NCBI RefSeq assembly: GCF_001954275.1
Contig: NZ_MBEU01000021.1
Coordinates: 62,001 to 126,000 of the forward strand
Length of the DNA: 64,000 bases
Direction of reading: 5' to 3'
Source of the DNA: Mycobacterium sp. IS-836
GTDB lineage: Bacteria > Actinomycetota > Actinomycetes > Mycobacteriales > Mycobacteriaceae
Positions 45,125 to 52,311 of the stretch are shown in pieces; the first letter of the stretch is position 1, and each line of letters begins with the position of its first letter. Under the pieces are notes generated by a model. That model was not told the DNA's origin, did not search any database, and saw only the letters and a program-made list of their open reading frames with translations. Made by a program: the position numbers and the translations under genes.

Positions 45125-45301
45125 CGGTCGCTGGTGGAACACCCGCGAACCATCTCGCCTTTCGTGCGCACCTGGTGCCACCAGATGGCCGAACCAACGT
45201 GAGGGCGAATGCTCAGTCGTCATGGTCTCAAACTAGGTTGGGCCGCTTTGCCTTTAGTTGTACCGATCGGTCGTCTTCGGCCGGTCTGATGTTCCATGAC
45301 C

Positions 45302-46129
45302 TCACTGGCCTGGCGAAGGTGCGATTGCAGGCAGCAGGTCCCTTGGAGCCGCTCCGACCATCTCCCAGCACACCCGGTTGGCGTGCGAACCGTCGGCAAA
45401 TCCAGCGAGGTGGGCGGCGTCGGTGAGTGGCATACCGTCGATGAGATAACGCATAGCGGTCAACAGCCGCGCCCACCGCGTCGTGGCTGAGAAGGACGCC
45501 CCGGTATGCCGTTTGAAGAGTCGGCCCAGGTAATCGGGCGAGATCGCCACCGCATCGGCGATTGATGCGAGATCGATGGCGGCCGGTACCCTGCTGGCAA
45601 TCAGGCCGATTGCTTCATGCACCTGCGGGTGAAGGGGCGGTCCGCACCCGTGGTGGGCGTCCGACAACTTGCATAGTTCATTGACGAGGAGATCGGCCGC
45701 AACGCGCGGACCACCGGTCGTCACCGCTTCCGCTATCGCGTCGGCCAGGCGTTCACCGGCTGCAACAGTCCAAGTACCGCCGTCTTGGGTGACATTGCGG
45801 GTCAACGCATTCAGGGCGATACCCTCGCGCGTTGTCGGCCCAAGGTAGATCGATAACGCCGCCGTCTCTGGTTCCGACCGCACCGAGTGTCGTGCGCCAC
45901 TGGCCACCACGACGAGTCGGCACTCGGTGCGCTTACCGTGGGCGTCGATCAGGGTTAACGGACCCTTGGTGCCAACCGCAACCTGAACCGCTGGATGGTG
46001 GTGAATTGCGAGGTCGCTGAACGTGCCGGATACCATCAGTCGATCCAGACCCAGGTTCCACACGTGCATACCGGAGGGTACCTCCGGCAGGCGAAGCGTC
46101 GCACTAGCTAATACGACGGATCTGTCCAA
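45302..46129 (-). CDS. AraC-family transcriptional regulator (275 aa)
   Basis: Regulator with an N-terminal cupin-like sensing domain (SDLAIHHHPAVQVAVGTKGPLTLIDAHG, with clustered His) and two C-terminal helix-turn-helices (IDLASIADAVAISPDYLGRLFKRHTGASF and LTDAAHLAGFADGSHANRVCWEMVGAAPRDL). The longest frame starts at a TTG at 46129; an ATG 20 codons in (46069) is an equal alternative. Divergently placed from a cupin-membrane-protein-HIT cluster, which it probably controls. The 177 bp after the preceding gene contains an ACCGATCGGT palindrome but no gene. Confidence 0.82.
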   Translation of the reverse strand: MDRSVVLASATLRLPEVPSGMHVWNLGLDRLMVSGTFSDLAIHHHPAVQVAVGTKGPLTLIDAHGKRTECRLVVVASGARHSVRSEPETAALSIYLGPTTREGIALNALTRNVTQDGGTWTVAAGERLADAIAEAVTTGGPRVAADLLVNELCKLSDAHHGCGPPLHPQVHEAIGLIASRVPAAIDLASIADAVAISPDYLGRLFKRHTGASFSATTRWARLLTAMRYLIDGMPLTDAAHLAGFADGSHANRVCWEMVGAAPRDLLPAIAPSPGQ

Positions 46130-46163
46130 GCGACGGCGACTTGATCACTTCATACTCGACGTC

Positions 46164-46559
46164 GTGGATCCGTCTTTTCTGACCCCGCCAATCGACATTT
46201 TCTCCAGCTGGCTCGAGCTCCGTGAGGGCGGCGCCGTCAAAGTGCGGTCGCGGGATGCGCCCGGTGAGTGGGGCCTATGGACCCTGGCCGCGTTCCACGT
46301 GACGGACAACGGCTCTATACATTCCGACGTCTGGGAGCGGCACCCGGGTGGCGACGAGATGCTGTTTCCGCTTTCCGGCGCGATCACCGTCCACCTACGA
46401 GATCAGGCCGGCAAAGAGGTTGCGACACGGGCACTACGTGCCGGAATGTGCTGGGTTGTGCCGGCCGGCCAATGGCACCGACTTACCATCGAAGATCCGG
46501 GCGACCTTGTGGTGATCACCCCGCGCGCGAACACCACACACCAGACAGTGTGCAAATGA
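46164..46559 (+). CDS. Cupin-domain protein (about 131 aa; start uncertain)
   Basis: Single-domain cupin, possibly a metal-dependent dioxygenase, isomerase or sensor. Motif 1 appears as IHSDVWERHPGGDEMLFPLSGAITVHL and motif 2 as AGMCWVVPAGQWHRLTIEDPGDLVVITP. The GTG at 46164 (VDPSFLTPPIDIF) is the likely start because the frame upstream overlaps the divergent AraC gene; a GTG at 46023 is possible but would extend through that gene. Its stop overlaps the next gene (ATGA). Ligand unknown. Confidence 0.72.
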   Translation: MDPSFLTPPIDIFSSWLELREGGAVKVRSRDAPGEWGLWTLAAFHVTDNGSIHSDVWERHPGGDEMLFPLSGAITVHLRDQAGKEVATRALRAGMCWVVPAGQWHRLTIEDPGDLVVITPRANTTHQTVCK

Positions 46560-47074
46560 TTCTGCGCCGCTGGGTATTTCGCATCGGTGACCAACGACTC
46601 GCGGCAGCGGGCGGCGCTTTTGTCGGTTACACGGCACTAATGCTGTTGTTGGAGCGACGTATGCGCGCAACCGGGGGACCGGGGATCATTCCATTTGAGC
46701 TGGCCGGCAGCGGCGCGCAAGCCGAGCGCATCATGACGCGCTGGGGCACGGACGGTCAGCTAGCCGCGCGAGTATCCCTGTGGTTCGACTTCGGATACAT
46801 GGCGACCTACGGCACGTTCACCGCGCTGCTCGTCGACCGCGCACGTCGGCGTCGTGGCCATCCGCCTGTCCTGCCCGCCGCAGTGATCGTGGCCATTGCA
46901 GCCGATGCGGTCGAGGGAGTTTCGTTGCTTAAGGTCCTCAAGCGCGCAGACATCGCAGTCCACGCGCGGCGCGCGCAGGTTGCGGCACTGGTCAAATTTG
47001 CGGTTCTCGGACTCGCCCTCACATACGTCGCAGCCGACCGTGCGATGAAACCCTCACAACGTCGTCGTCGTTAG
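46556..47074 (+). CDS. Predicted membrane protein (172 aa)
   Basis: No family recognised. Four hydrophobic stretches (about residues 15-35, 73-95, 108-125 and 143-160) suggest an integral membrane protein; the loop after the second is strongly basic (DRARRRRGHPP) and the C-terminus ends RRRR. ATG at 46556 overlaps the cupin stop by 4 bp, so translation is coupled. Base composition in this cluster is somewhat lower in GC at silent positions than in neighbouring core genes, consistent with acquired DNA. Confidence 0.68.
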   Translation: MILRRWVFRIGDQRLAAAGGAFVGYTALMLLLERRMRATGGPGIIPFELAGSGAQAERIMTRWGTDGQLAARVSLWFDFGYMATYGTFTALLVDRARRRRGHPPVLPAAVIVAIAADAVEGVSLLKVLKRADIAVHARRAQVAALVKFAVLGLALTYVAADRAMKPSQRRRR

Positions 47075-47082
47075 CGCAGAAC

Positions 47083-47445
47083 GTGTCGACAAGCGCACGC
47101 TGCATCCTGTGCGATGCCCGCGACGGTGCCGTACCCGCCGCGCTAATCTACAAGCACGACTTGGTGTTTGCGATTGACGTCCCGCCGGACTCGCAGTCAT
47201 ACATCGGGCCTGTGCACTTCTTGGTCATACCGACCGATCACTTTCCAAGCGTGGTGCACGTCACGGACGACGATGGCGCCCTTTGCAGCCGCTTACTCAC
47301 CGTTGCAGCCAACCTCTCGCGCGATAAGAACATCGCCGACAGCGGATTTCGCCTAGTCGCCAACACGGGACCGGATGCGAACCAGACTGTGTCCCACTTT
47401 CACGTGCACTGCATCGGAGGACGACGACTTCGGGATGATTGTTAA
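47083..47445 (+). CDS. HIT-family (histidine triad) protein (120 aa)
   Basis: HIT-family nucleotide hydrolase/transferase. The conserved start CILCDARDGAVPAALIYKHDLVFAIDVPP has the usual Cys-x2-Cys and substrate strand, and the active-site triad is SHFHVHCIGGR near residue 108. Members hydrolyse AMP-linked or dinucleoside substrates. GTG start at 47083, 8 bp after the membrane protein gene. It is short but complete. It is the third gene of the AraC-linked cluster; no cofactor can be predicted. Confidence 0.85.
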   Translation: MSTSARCILCDARDGAVPAALIYKHDLVFAIDVPPDSQSYIGPVHFLVIPTDHFPSVVHVTDDDGALCSRLLTVAANLSRDKNIADSGFRLVANTGPDANQTVSHFHVHCIGGRRLRDDC

Positions 47446-47459
47446 GCCCCGAGGAGTTG

Positions 47460-47918
47460 CTAGTGCACTAGGTGCGGCGCGAGCAGATCGACCATCCATG
47501 CGACGAGACGCGCGAGCGGGCGACCGGCCGATACGATCGCCGGGAAAACGCCGCCGCGCCGCCGCGCAAGTCCGTGACCGAAGGCCTCCGACAATCTGAC
47601 CGCCACCGCAAATGGTCGCGCCTGCCACGCCAATGTCCGGACCTTTCCTGTGTTGTCAAGCCGCAGCACCCAGGTCGCTTCGCCACTTACACCTTGCACC
47701 GTGAATCCGCCGATCAGCACCGTGGTGCTGGAGTCGCCGAATTCCTCGTGAATCGTGAGATCGTCGACCGCATATAGCAAAATCGCCAGGATGTCCGCCA
47801 CCACTGGTCCGCCTACCGGGTTACGCATCACCGGCGAGTGGTACGTGACCTCCGACGACAGACAGGCAAGTAAGTTGTGGAGGTTCTTGTTCGCAAGTGC
47901 TTCAGCGAATGGATGCAT
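47460..47918 (-). CDS. NTF2/SnoaL-like protein (152 aa)
   Basis: Helix-rich alpha+beta protein that looks like an NTF2-fold domain: HPFAEALANKNLHNLLACLSSEVTYHSPVM at the start, a middle EEFGDSSTTVLIGGFTVQGVSGEATWVLRLDNTGKVRTL strand set, and a basic amphipathic C-terminal extension (GHGLARRRGG...LARLVAWMVDLLAPHL) that could associate with membranes. ATG at 47918 overlaps the preceding small ORF by 17 bp. Last gene of the leftward hydrolase cluster. Confidence 0.72.
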   Translation of the reverse strand: MHPFAEALANKNLHNLLACLSSEVTYHSPVMRNPVGGPVVADILAILLYAVDDLTIHEEFGDSSTTVLIGGFTVQGVSGEATWVLRLDNTGKVRTLAWQARPFAVAVRLSEAFGHGLARRRGGVFPAIVSAGRPLARLVAWMVDLLAPHLVH

Positions 47919-48117
47919 GGTTTGTGGATCGGTCGTCGATCGCGCTACGCGTGCGGTCCTGTGCGACGGCTTGGGCGAGCGCAGCGTGCACTTGAGCGGC
48001 CGCGATCAGATTGCGCTGCGCCGTGTTCGATGCGGACGGGTCCAGTTCGAGTGCGGTGGCCAGTAATCGCAACGCCTCATCGCGATGCTCCTCGACACGG
48101 CTATCAGTCGCGGACAC
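47902..48117 (-). CDS. Small hypothetical protein (71 aa)
   Basis: Leftward small frame between the hydrolase and the NTF2-like gene. From a GTG at 48117 it reads VSATDSRVEEHRDEALRLLATALELDPSASNTAQRNLIAAAQVHAALAQAVAQ, an acidic helical peptide. It overlaps the hydrolase end by 14 bp and the NTF2-like start by 17 bp, a typical operon arrangement. A longer frame from 48231 exists but overlaps the hydrolase. No homologue is recognised; DPSASNTAQRNLIAAAQVHA resembles small hypothetical proteins of mycobacteria and their phages. Confidence 0.5.
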   Translation of the reverse strand: MSATDSRVEEHRDEALRLLATALELDPSASNTAQRNLIAAAQVHAALAQAVAQDRTRSAIDDRSTNHASIR

Positions 48118-48982
48118 CGTGCGCTCCAGTGCAATGTTTCGCGATAAAGCCTGCCAACAAATCAGCGGTGAGGTCGGGTTCTTCCAGCATCGGGGTGTGT
48201 CCGACACCGGGCAGCAACTCGACGGCCACATTCGGCACCGTGGCGTATCCAGCGGTTGACGACGATCGCCAGCGTCGGTCCTCGACCCCGAAAATCACCA
48301 ACACTGGCAGCGTCAACTCACCTAGACGGTCCGGCAGACTGCGTCGGGCGAGGTATTTCATGGTCTCCTTAGGTGTCGAGGTGAAAGCCGGATGATTCAT
48401 GCCTCGGACATCGGCGACGATCTGTGGGACGATATCGACCTCTCGGGTGAACGCCGAACTCAATCCCTTGCGGATCGTGGACTCGCTTCGCAAGTTCCAT
48501 AGAATGCGCCCGATCACCGGTATCGATATCAACTGGCCAAGGCCGCGTGGCCGAAGATAAGCATCGACGCTCGGCCCACTGTCGATGAGCGCAAGCGCAA
48601 CGACTGCGCCGCAGGGATGCTCTGCGAGGGCGGTCGCGATCACACCGCCGGTGGAGTGACCGACGACGATCACCGTGCGTACACCCAGCTCCGATAGAAC
48701 GGAGGCGATCATGTTCGCTTGCGCCGCAACGGTATAGCCGTCGGCCGGCTTCGCCGATCGTCCGTGCCCAAGCAGGTCCACGCGGATGACGCGATGATTC
48801 TCCGCCAGTCGCGGGACCAGACGATCCCACCAGGTCGTCGATCCTGCATAGCCGTGGATCAGCAGCAGTGCCGGCTCGCTATGCGGTCCGTTCTCGACGA
48901 CATGGAGATCGCGGCCGTCGACACTGACCACATGATCAAGCACGCTGCCGGCCGGTAGTTCGTGCGGTGCGTCGTCTGCCAT
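48104..48982 (-). CDS. Alpha/beta-hydrolase (292 aa)
   Basis: Alpha/beta-fold hydrolase. Oxyanion motif LLLIHGYAGSTTWWDRLV near residues 37-54, nucleophile Ser in VVGHSTGGVIATALAEH near 104, acid in FGVEDRRW, and base His in LLPGVGHTPMLEEP near 268. ATG at 48982 is preceded by GAGGAGG, a strong ribosome site. An alternative start at 49042 would add 20 Arg-rich residues and is less likely. It heads a leftward three-gene cluster (hydrolase, 71-aa protein, NTF2-like). Esterase or C-C hydrolase activity is possible; substrate unknown. Confidence 0.87.
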   Translation of the reverse strand: MADDAPHELPAGSVLDHVVSVDGRDLHVVENGPHSEPALLLIHGYAGSTTWWDRLVPRLAENHRVIRVDLLGHGRSAKPADGYTVAAQANMIASVLSELGVRTVIVVGHSTGGVIATALAEHPCGAVVALALIDSGPSVDAYLRPRGLGQLISIPVIGRILWNLRSESTIRKGLSSAFTREVDIVPQIVADVRGMNHPAFTSTPKETMKYLARRSLPDRLGELTLPVLVIFGVEDRRWRSSSTAGYATVPNVAVELLPGVGHTPMLEEPDLTADLLAGFIAKHCTGAHGVRD

Positions 48983-48984
48983 TC

Positions 48985-49170
48985 GGCCTCCTCGGTCACG
49001 ACGCGCTCTGCGTTGGAACCGTCGCCAACCACCAGCTTCCACCGACCGGATCGTTTCTGCTTGTACAGATCCGTCGTGTACGAGCTAACCGATGCCCTTC
49101 CCGTGTCAGCACGCCACATTGATTCCGCCGTGAGAACCGCCGCCTCGACAGTCAGTGTCGAGCGCTTCAT
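48985..49170 (-). pseudogene. Probable fragment of an NTF2-like protein gene
   Basis: Immediately upstream of the hydrolase and in the same direction, a 60-codon frame from ATG 49170 reads EAAVLTAESMWRADTGRASVSSYTTDLYKQKRSGRWKLVVGDGS. The VSSYTTDLY..SGRWKLV pattern matches the last two strands of NTF2/DUF4440 proteins, yet the first two thirds of the domain are missing. It looks like a decayed remnant; a functional mini gene is less likely. Confidence 0.4.
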
Positions 49171-49256
49171 AGTCGGTTGCTTCGCTACTTCACTTGCGCC
49201 ACTTGGGTTTCAATGGTTTCGGCGGAGGATTTTCTGTCAGTGGCCGGTCGTACTAT

Positions 49257-49272
49257 TCGAACATGCTTTCGA
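49257..49272 (+). promoter_or_regulatory. Degenerate LexA (SOS) box overlapping the HNH gene start codon
   Basis: TCGAACATGCTTTCGA matches the mycobacterial LexA box TCGAAC-N4-GTTCGA in 11 of 12 fixed bases, with the ATG at 49263 falling inside the spacer. I recall SOS boxes at the starts of several M. tuberculosis 13E12 genes, in the same position. DNA-damage induction is expected but weakened by the mismatch. Confidence 0.65.
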
Positions 49273-50630
49273 GTAGCCGTGAGGAGATCAGGGAGGACTT
49301 CCAGGAGCTGCGTGAGGCGGTATCCCGGGTGGTGGGCCACTCGTTCGACGCGCTGACCACCTCGGAACGGCTGGCATTGCTTGAGCAACTCGAGCGTGAA
49401 ACGCGGCGGCTGCGAACGCCGGGCCATGAACTGATCAACCAGCTTGCCGAGCAGGCGACGCCTGAAGAGCTGGGCGGCAAATTGGTCCATGCACTTGCCG
49501 ACCGGCTGCACATCACGCGCAGCGACGCGAACCGGCGGATAGCCGACGCCGCCGACTTGGGGCCGCGCCGCGCGTTGACCGGTGAATCGCTAGAGCCGCG
49601 GCTCACCGCGACGGCCGCGGCCCAGCGCGACGGCGCGATTGGGACTGCGCACGTTGCCTTGATTCGCGACTTCTTCAATCAATTGCCGCATTGGGTGGAT
49701 GTCGAGACCCAAGAACGCGCCGAGCAACAGCTCGCGCAGCATGCCATCCGGTTTCGCCCCGAGCAACTGCGCAAGCTGGCGGATCGGCTCGCCTACTGCC
49801 TCAACCCGGACGGGAATTTCACCGATATTGACCGCGCCCGCCGCCGTGGGCTGATCCTGGGCAAGCAGGACATCGACGGGATGTCGCGGCTCAGCGGCTG
49901 GCTCACGCCGGAACTGCGTGCCACCGTCGAGGCAGTGCTGGCAAAACTGGCGGCACCGGGAATGTGCAATCCCGCGGACGCCATCCCGGTAGTCGACGGC
50001 GTGCCGGACGAAGCGGCAGTCCAGCGCGACACCCGTTCGGCGGGCCAACGCAACCATGACGGATTGCAGGCCGCATTACGCGCTGTGCTCGCAAGCGGGA
50101 AACTGGGGCAGCACAATGGATTACCGGCGACCATCATCGTGACCACGACGCTCAAGGAACTCGAAGCGGGTACTGGCAGGGCGGTCACCGGGGGAGGCGC
50201 CCTGCTACCGATGAACGACGTGATCCGCCTGGCCCGCCACGCGCACCACTACCTGGCCATCTTCGACAAGGGTCAAGCCCTGGCGTTATTTCACACGAAG
50301 CGGCTGGCTTCGCCGGGACAGCGAATAGTGCTCTACGCCAAGGACCGTGGGTGTACGGCACCCGGCTGCGATGTACCCGGCTATCTCTGCGAAGTCCACC
50401 ACGTCGACGAGTATGCCGCGCGCCAGGCGACGGACATGGACAACCTCACGTTTGTCTGCGGCCCCCACCATCGACTGTTGCGCCCCGGCGGGTGGACCAC
50501 CCGAAAACGCGCCAACGGCGACACCGACTGGATTCCGCCGCCACATCTCGACCGCGGCCAACCGCGCACCAACACTTTCCATCACCCCGAGGAGGCACTC
50601 TGCGATGACGAAGACGCCGACGAAGCTTAG
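49263..50630 (+). CDS. REP13E12 family DUF222/HNH endonuclease-domain protein (455 aa)
   Basis: Member of the repetitive mycobacterial 13E12 family. Residues about 20-330 are the DUF222 domain ([51 protein letters not shown]). The C-terminal HNH nuclease motif is [25 protein letters not shown] then [14 protein letters not shown], with zinc Cys pairs. ATG at 49263 is embedded in an SOS box. The last 39 bp of coding match, exactly, the 3' end of a second, truncated copy 1.55 kb downstream. Phage phiRv1 uses REP13E12 elements as attachment sites in M. tuberculosis, which makes this gene end notable. Confidence 0.9.
   Translation: MLSSSREEIREDFQELREAVSRVVGHSFDALTTSERLALLEQLERETRRLRTPGHELINQLAEQATPEELGGKLVHALADRLHITRSDANRRIADAADLGPRRALTGESLEPRLTATAAAQRDGAIGTAHVALIRDFFNQLPHWVDVETQERAEQQLAQHAIRFRPEQLRKLADRLAYCLNPDGNFTDIDRARRRGLILGKQDIDGMSRLSGWLTPELRATVEAVLAKLAAPGMCNPADAIPVVDGVPDEAAVQRDTRSAGQRNHDGLQAALRAVLASGKLGQHNGLPATIIVTTTLKELEAGTGRAVTGGGALLPMNDVIRLARHAHHYLAIFDKGQALALFHTKRLASPGQRIVLYAKDRGCTAPGCDVPGYLCEVHHVDEYAARQATDMDNLTFVCGPHHRLLRPGGWTTRKRANGDTDWIPPPHLDRGQPRTNTFHHPEEALCDDEDADEA
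50558..50596 (+). repeat. 39-bp direct repeat, left copy (13E12 3' end)
   Basis: Identical base for base to 52152-52190; similarity continues with substitutions for about 30 bp more. It encodes [14 protein letters not shown] of the HNH protein. Taken with the right copy it brackets a 1,555-bp segment holding two leftward genes. It could be attL or attR of a site-specific element, or the recombination footprint of two 13E12 copies. Confidence 0.85.
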
Positions 50631-50731
50631 CCGCGGCGCGCTTGCGCGACCCACCCCTTGCTGCTGGCCGAGGTGCGCCGGGCGACCGGCCAGCGTGAAT
50701 GCGGTGACGTCGTGACGCCGCAAAGTCGGAG

Positions 50732-51472
50732 TTACTGCGGACGATAGGTGGCTGCGAGATCAAGTAGAACCGGCGCGCCGCTGCCCTCCTTGTACAGCGT
50801 AAAGGGGTGCATGAATTTCGGATCCGTCGGCAGGCTGGCGACATGCTGCTGGATCGCCTGAGCAACCGAATCGGCCATCGGCGTCGATTGAGCGACTATC
50901 CATAGGCGTCGCCCGCTGCTGAGCTGCATCTGGCACACGTCACCGATGTGGTTGCCCACCGTGGGAATGAGGGAATTGGCGTCGCCTACGTAGAGGTGGA
51001 AAGACAGCTGCTCGGGGTATGGCGGCGGCGTCCACCATTGGATGACTTCGCCCGGCCCTAGCGGCGGCGTCTCAGAAAAACTGCCGAAAGTAGTGGTAGG
51101 TGTCAGGATTTCGAGTTCGTGACGCCATCCAGGAATTACCGGGACCGTCCGACCCAGACACAGACTCATTTTGCGTGTCAACTGATCGCCGTCGGGGCCT
51201 CGCTCGTCCCACGCAAAGACGGTCGCGGGCTCGGGATATTTCGGTGGTTTGGCGTCATGCAGGCTGATCTTGACGGCATGCATACCTCGACGCGTGCCCA
51301 CATAGATGTCATCGTGTCCGGAGGCATTGGTGACACCCGCGACTCGCCACGTGTGCGACCGCGGCCCGTTTTGACGGCCCGCCGCAAACCGAACCACACC
51401 AGGGTGATCGAGCACGACGCGCTCCGGCGGCTGGATGACGGTCGCACTGTCCTCTACGTCGTTGTTTGTCAT
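50732..51472 (-). CDS. Hypothetical protein of the 13E12-bounded cassette (246 aa)
   Basis: No known family. Start ATG at 51472, 28 bp after the regulator-like gene on the same strand. The N-terminal third has VVRFAAGRQNGPRSHTWRVAGVTNASGHDDIYVGTRRGMHAVKISLHD, resembling a pattern (W-R, D-I-Y-V, K-x-S-L-H) I associate with uncharacterised actinobacterial proteins. A central GWRHELEILTPTTTFGSF strand set and a C-terminal helix SVAQAIQQHVASLPTDPKF follow. No signal or membrane helix, no catalytic signature. Its role, perhaps as effector of a two-gene system, is unknown. Confidence 0.72.
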   Translation of the reverse strand: MTNNDVEDSATVIQPPERVVLDHPGVVRFAAGRQNGPRSHTWRVAGVTNASGHDDIYVGTRRGMHAVKISLHDAKPPKYPEPATVFAWDERGPDGDQLTRKMSLCLGRTVPVIPGWRHELEILTPTTTFGSFSETPPLGPGEVIQWWTPPPYPEQLSFHLYVGDANSLIPTVGNHIGDVCQMQLSSGRRLWIVAQSTPMADSVAQAIQQHVASLPTDPKFMHPFTLYKEGSGAPVLLDLAATYRPQ

Positions 51473-51500
51473 GGACCGCCTTCGCGTTACCAGAGTCTGA

Positions 51501-52004
51501 TCAGTCGGATGGTAAACGCCATATCCTGCGTCCGGCATCAGTGAGCGTGGTGTGCTCATTCACCCGGATCAGCAGATCGCCGTCTTCCTTGATTCGCGGC
51601 CGGTATGCCCATCCGCCTCGACTACTCACACCCGGGATGGGCGGAATACAGGGATCGAACTCGAGCACCAGGTGCTCGTCTCGCAGCTTCCGGTAGAAGG
51701 ACCGCAGCCGTTGTACCTTGTCTGCCGACATCCCGACTCCATTGGTGGCGATATATTCCCCGTGGTCGCGCAGCCGCTTGAACGGTGACGTATTGCCCAT
51801 TGCCACAGGTACCTTGAACGGCCACTCTCGCATAATCTGCTCGCGCGGGGTCAGCTGACCACCGTAGGTGCGCTTGACCCATGAAACATGCTGGCGCGTA
51901 ACGCCGTACATTTGTCCGATCTGCGATTGATTAAAGCCCTTACGCTTCAGATCGTCGATGATGGCTGGCGTTAGCTTGCCGTCGTTCTCGATGCTGACTG
52001 TCAC
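51501..52004 (-). CDS. Helix-turn-helix regulator-like protein of the cassette (167 aa)
   Basis: Residues 12-45 (PAIIDDLKRKGFNQSQIGQMYGVTRQHVSWVKRTYGG) form a clear helix-turn-helix, with NQSQIGQMYGV-TRQHVSWVKR typical of phage repressors, transposase N-termini and sigma-like domains. The remaining 120 residues are basic and beta-rich, ending in LLIRVNEHTTLTDAGRRIWRLP. ATG or GTG at 52004 (MTVSIENDG). It stands upstream of the 246-aa gene with a 28-bp gap, so both are co-transcribed. No recombinase lies in the cassette. A repressor or antitoxin-like role is inference. Confidence 0.75.
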   Translation of the reverse strand: MTVSIENDGKLTPAIIDDLKRKGFNQSQIGQMYGVTRQHVSWVKRTYGGQLTPREQIMREWPFKVPVAMGNTSPFKRLRDHGEYIATNGVGMSADKVQRLRSFYRKLRDEHLVLEFDPCIPPIPGVSSRGGWAYRPRIKEDGDLLIRVNEHTTLTDAGRRIWRLPSD

Positions 52005-52151
52005 GTTTACGCTCCAGGACAGATTTAGTGGTTTGCCGCGTGGTAGACAGCGGCGCGGACTGCGACTCCATATTCGTATAGCTGGTAGCTGACACTTGCC
52101 GCAGCGGTTTCGGTGACTTCATCGCATCTCCATAGCAACAGTTCGAGGCGT
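52005..52151. other. Promoter-side spacer of the cassette, no gene seen
   Basis: 147 bp between the regulator start and the right copy of the 39-bp repeat. It is AT-richer than surrounding DNA (TTTAGTGGTTTGCC, CATATTCGTATAG, TAGCAACAG) and likely holds the cassette promoter. An open frame of 711 codons on the minus strand that crosses it is the shadow of the downstream monooxygenase gene. The following 88 bp after the remnant to 52311 shows no gene. Confidence 0.5.
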
Positions 52152-52190
52152 CCAACCGCGCACCAACACTTTCCATCACCCCGAGGAGGC
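52152..52190 (+). repeat. 39-bp direct repeat, right copy
   Basis: Exact second copy of 50558-50596. Homology to the 13E12 gene starts abruptly at 52151/52152, marking the right junction of the cassette. Confidence 0.85.
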
Positions 52191-52224
52191 GCTGCGCGCG
52201 GAAGACGCCGACGACGACCCTTGA
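52152..52224 (+). pseudogene. 3' remnant of a second 13E12 gene
   Basis: Reads [24 protein letters not shown] and stops at 52222-52224, the C-terminus of a 13E12 protein in the same frame as the intact gene at 49263. Nothing upstream is homologous. It looks like the original end of the 13E12 gene displaced by insertion of the cassette, or the end of a deleted neighbour copy. Confidence 0.75.
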
Positions 52225-52311
52225 TCCGCTCCGTCGGCAACGGGTAGCGTAGTGCTGCCAATTACGAAACTCCTCGTAGCGTAATTCCACGCTGCCGAAA
52301 GGATCGGCTTG

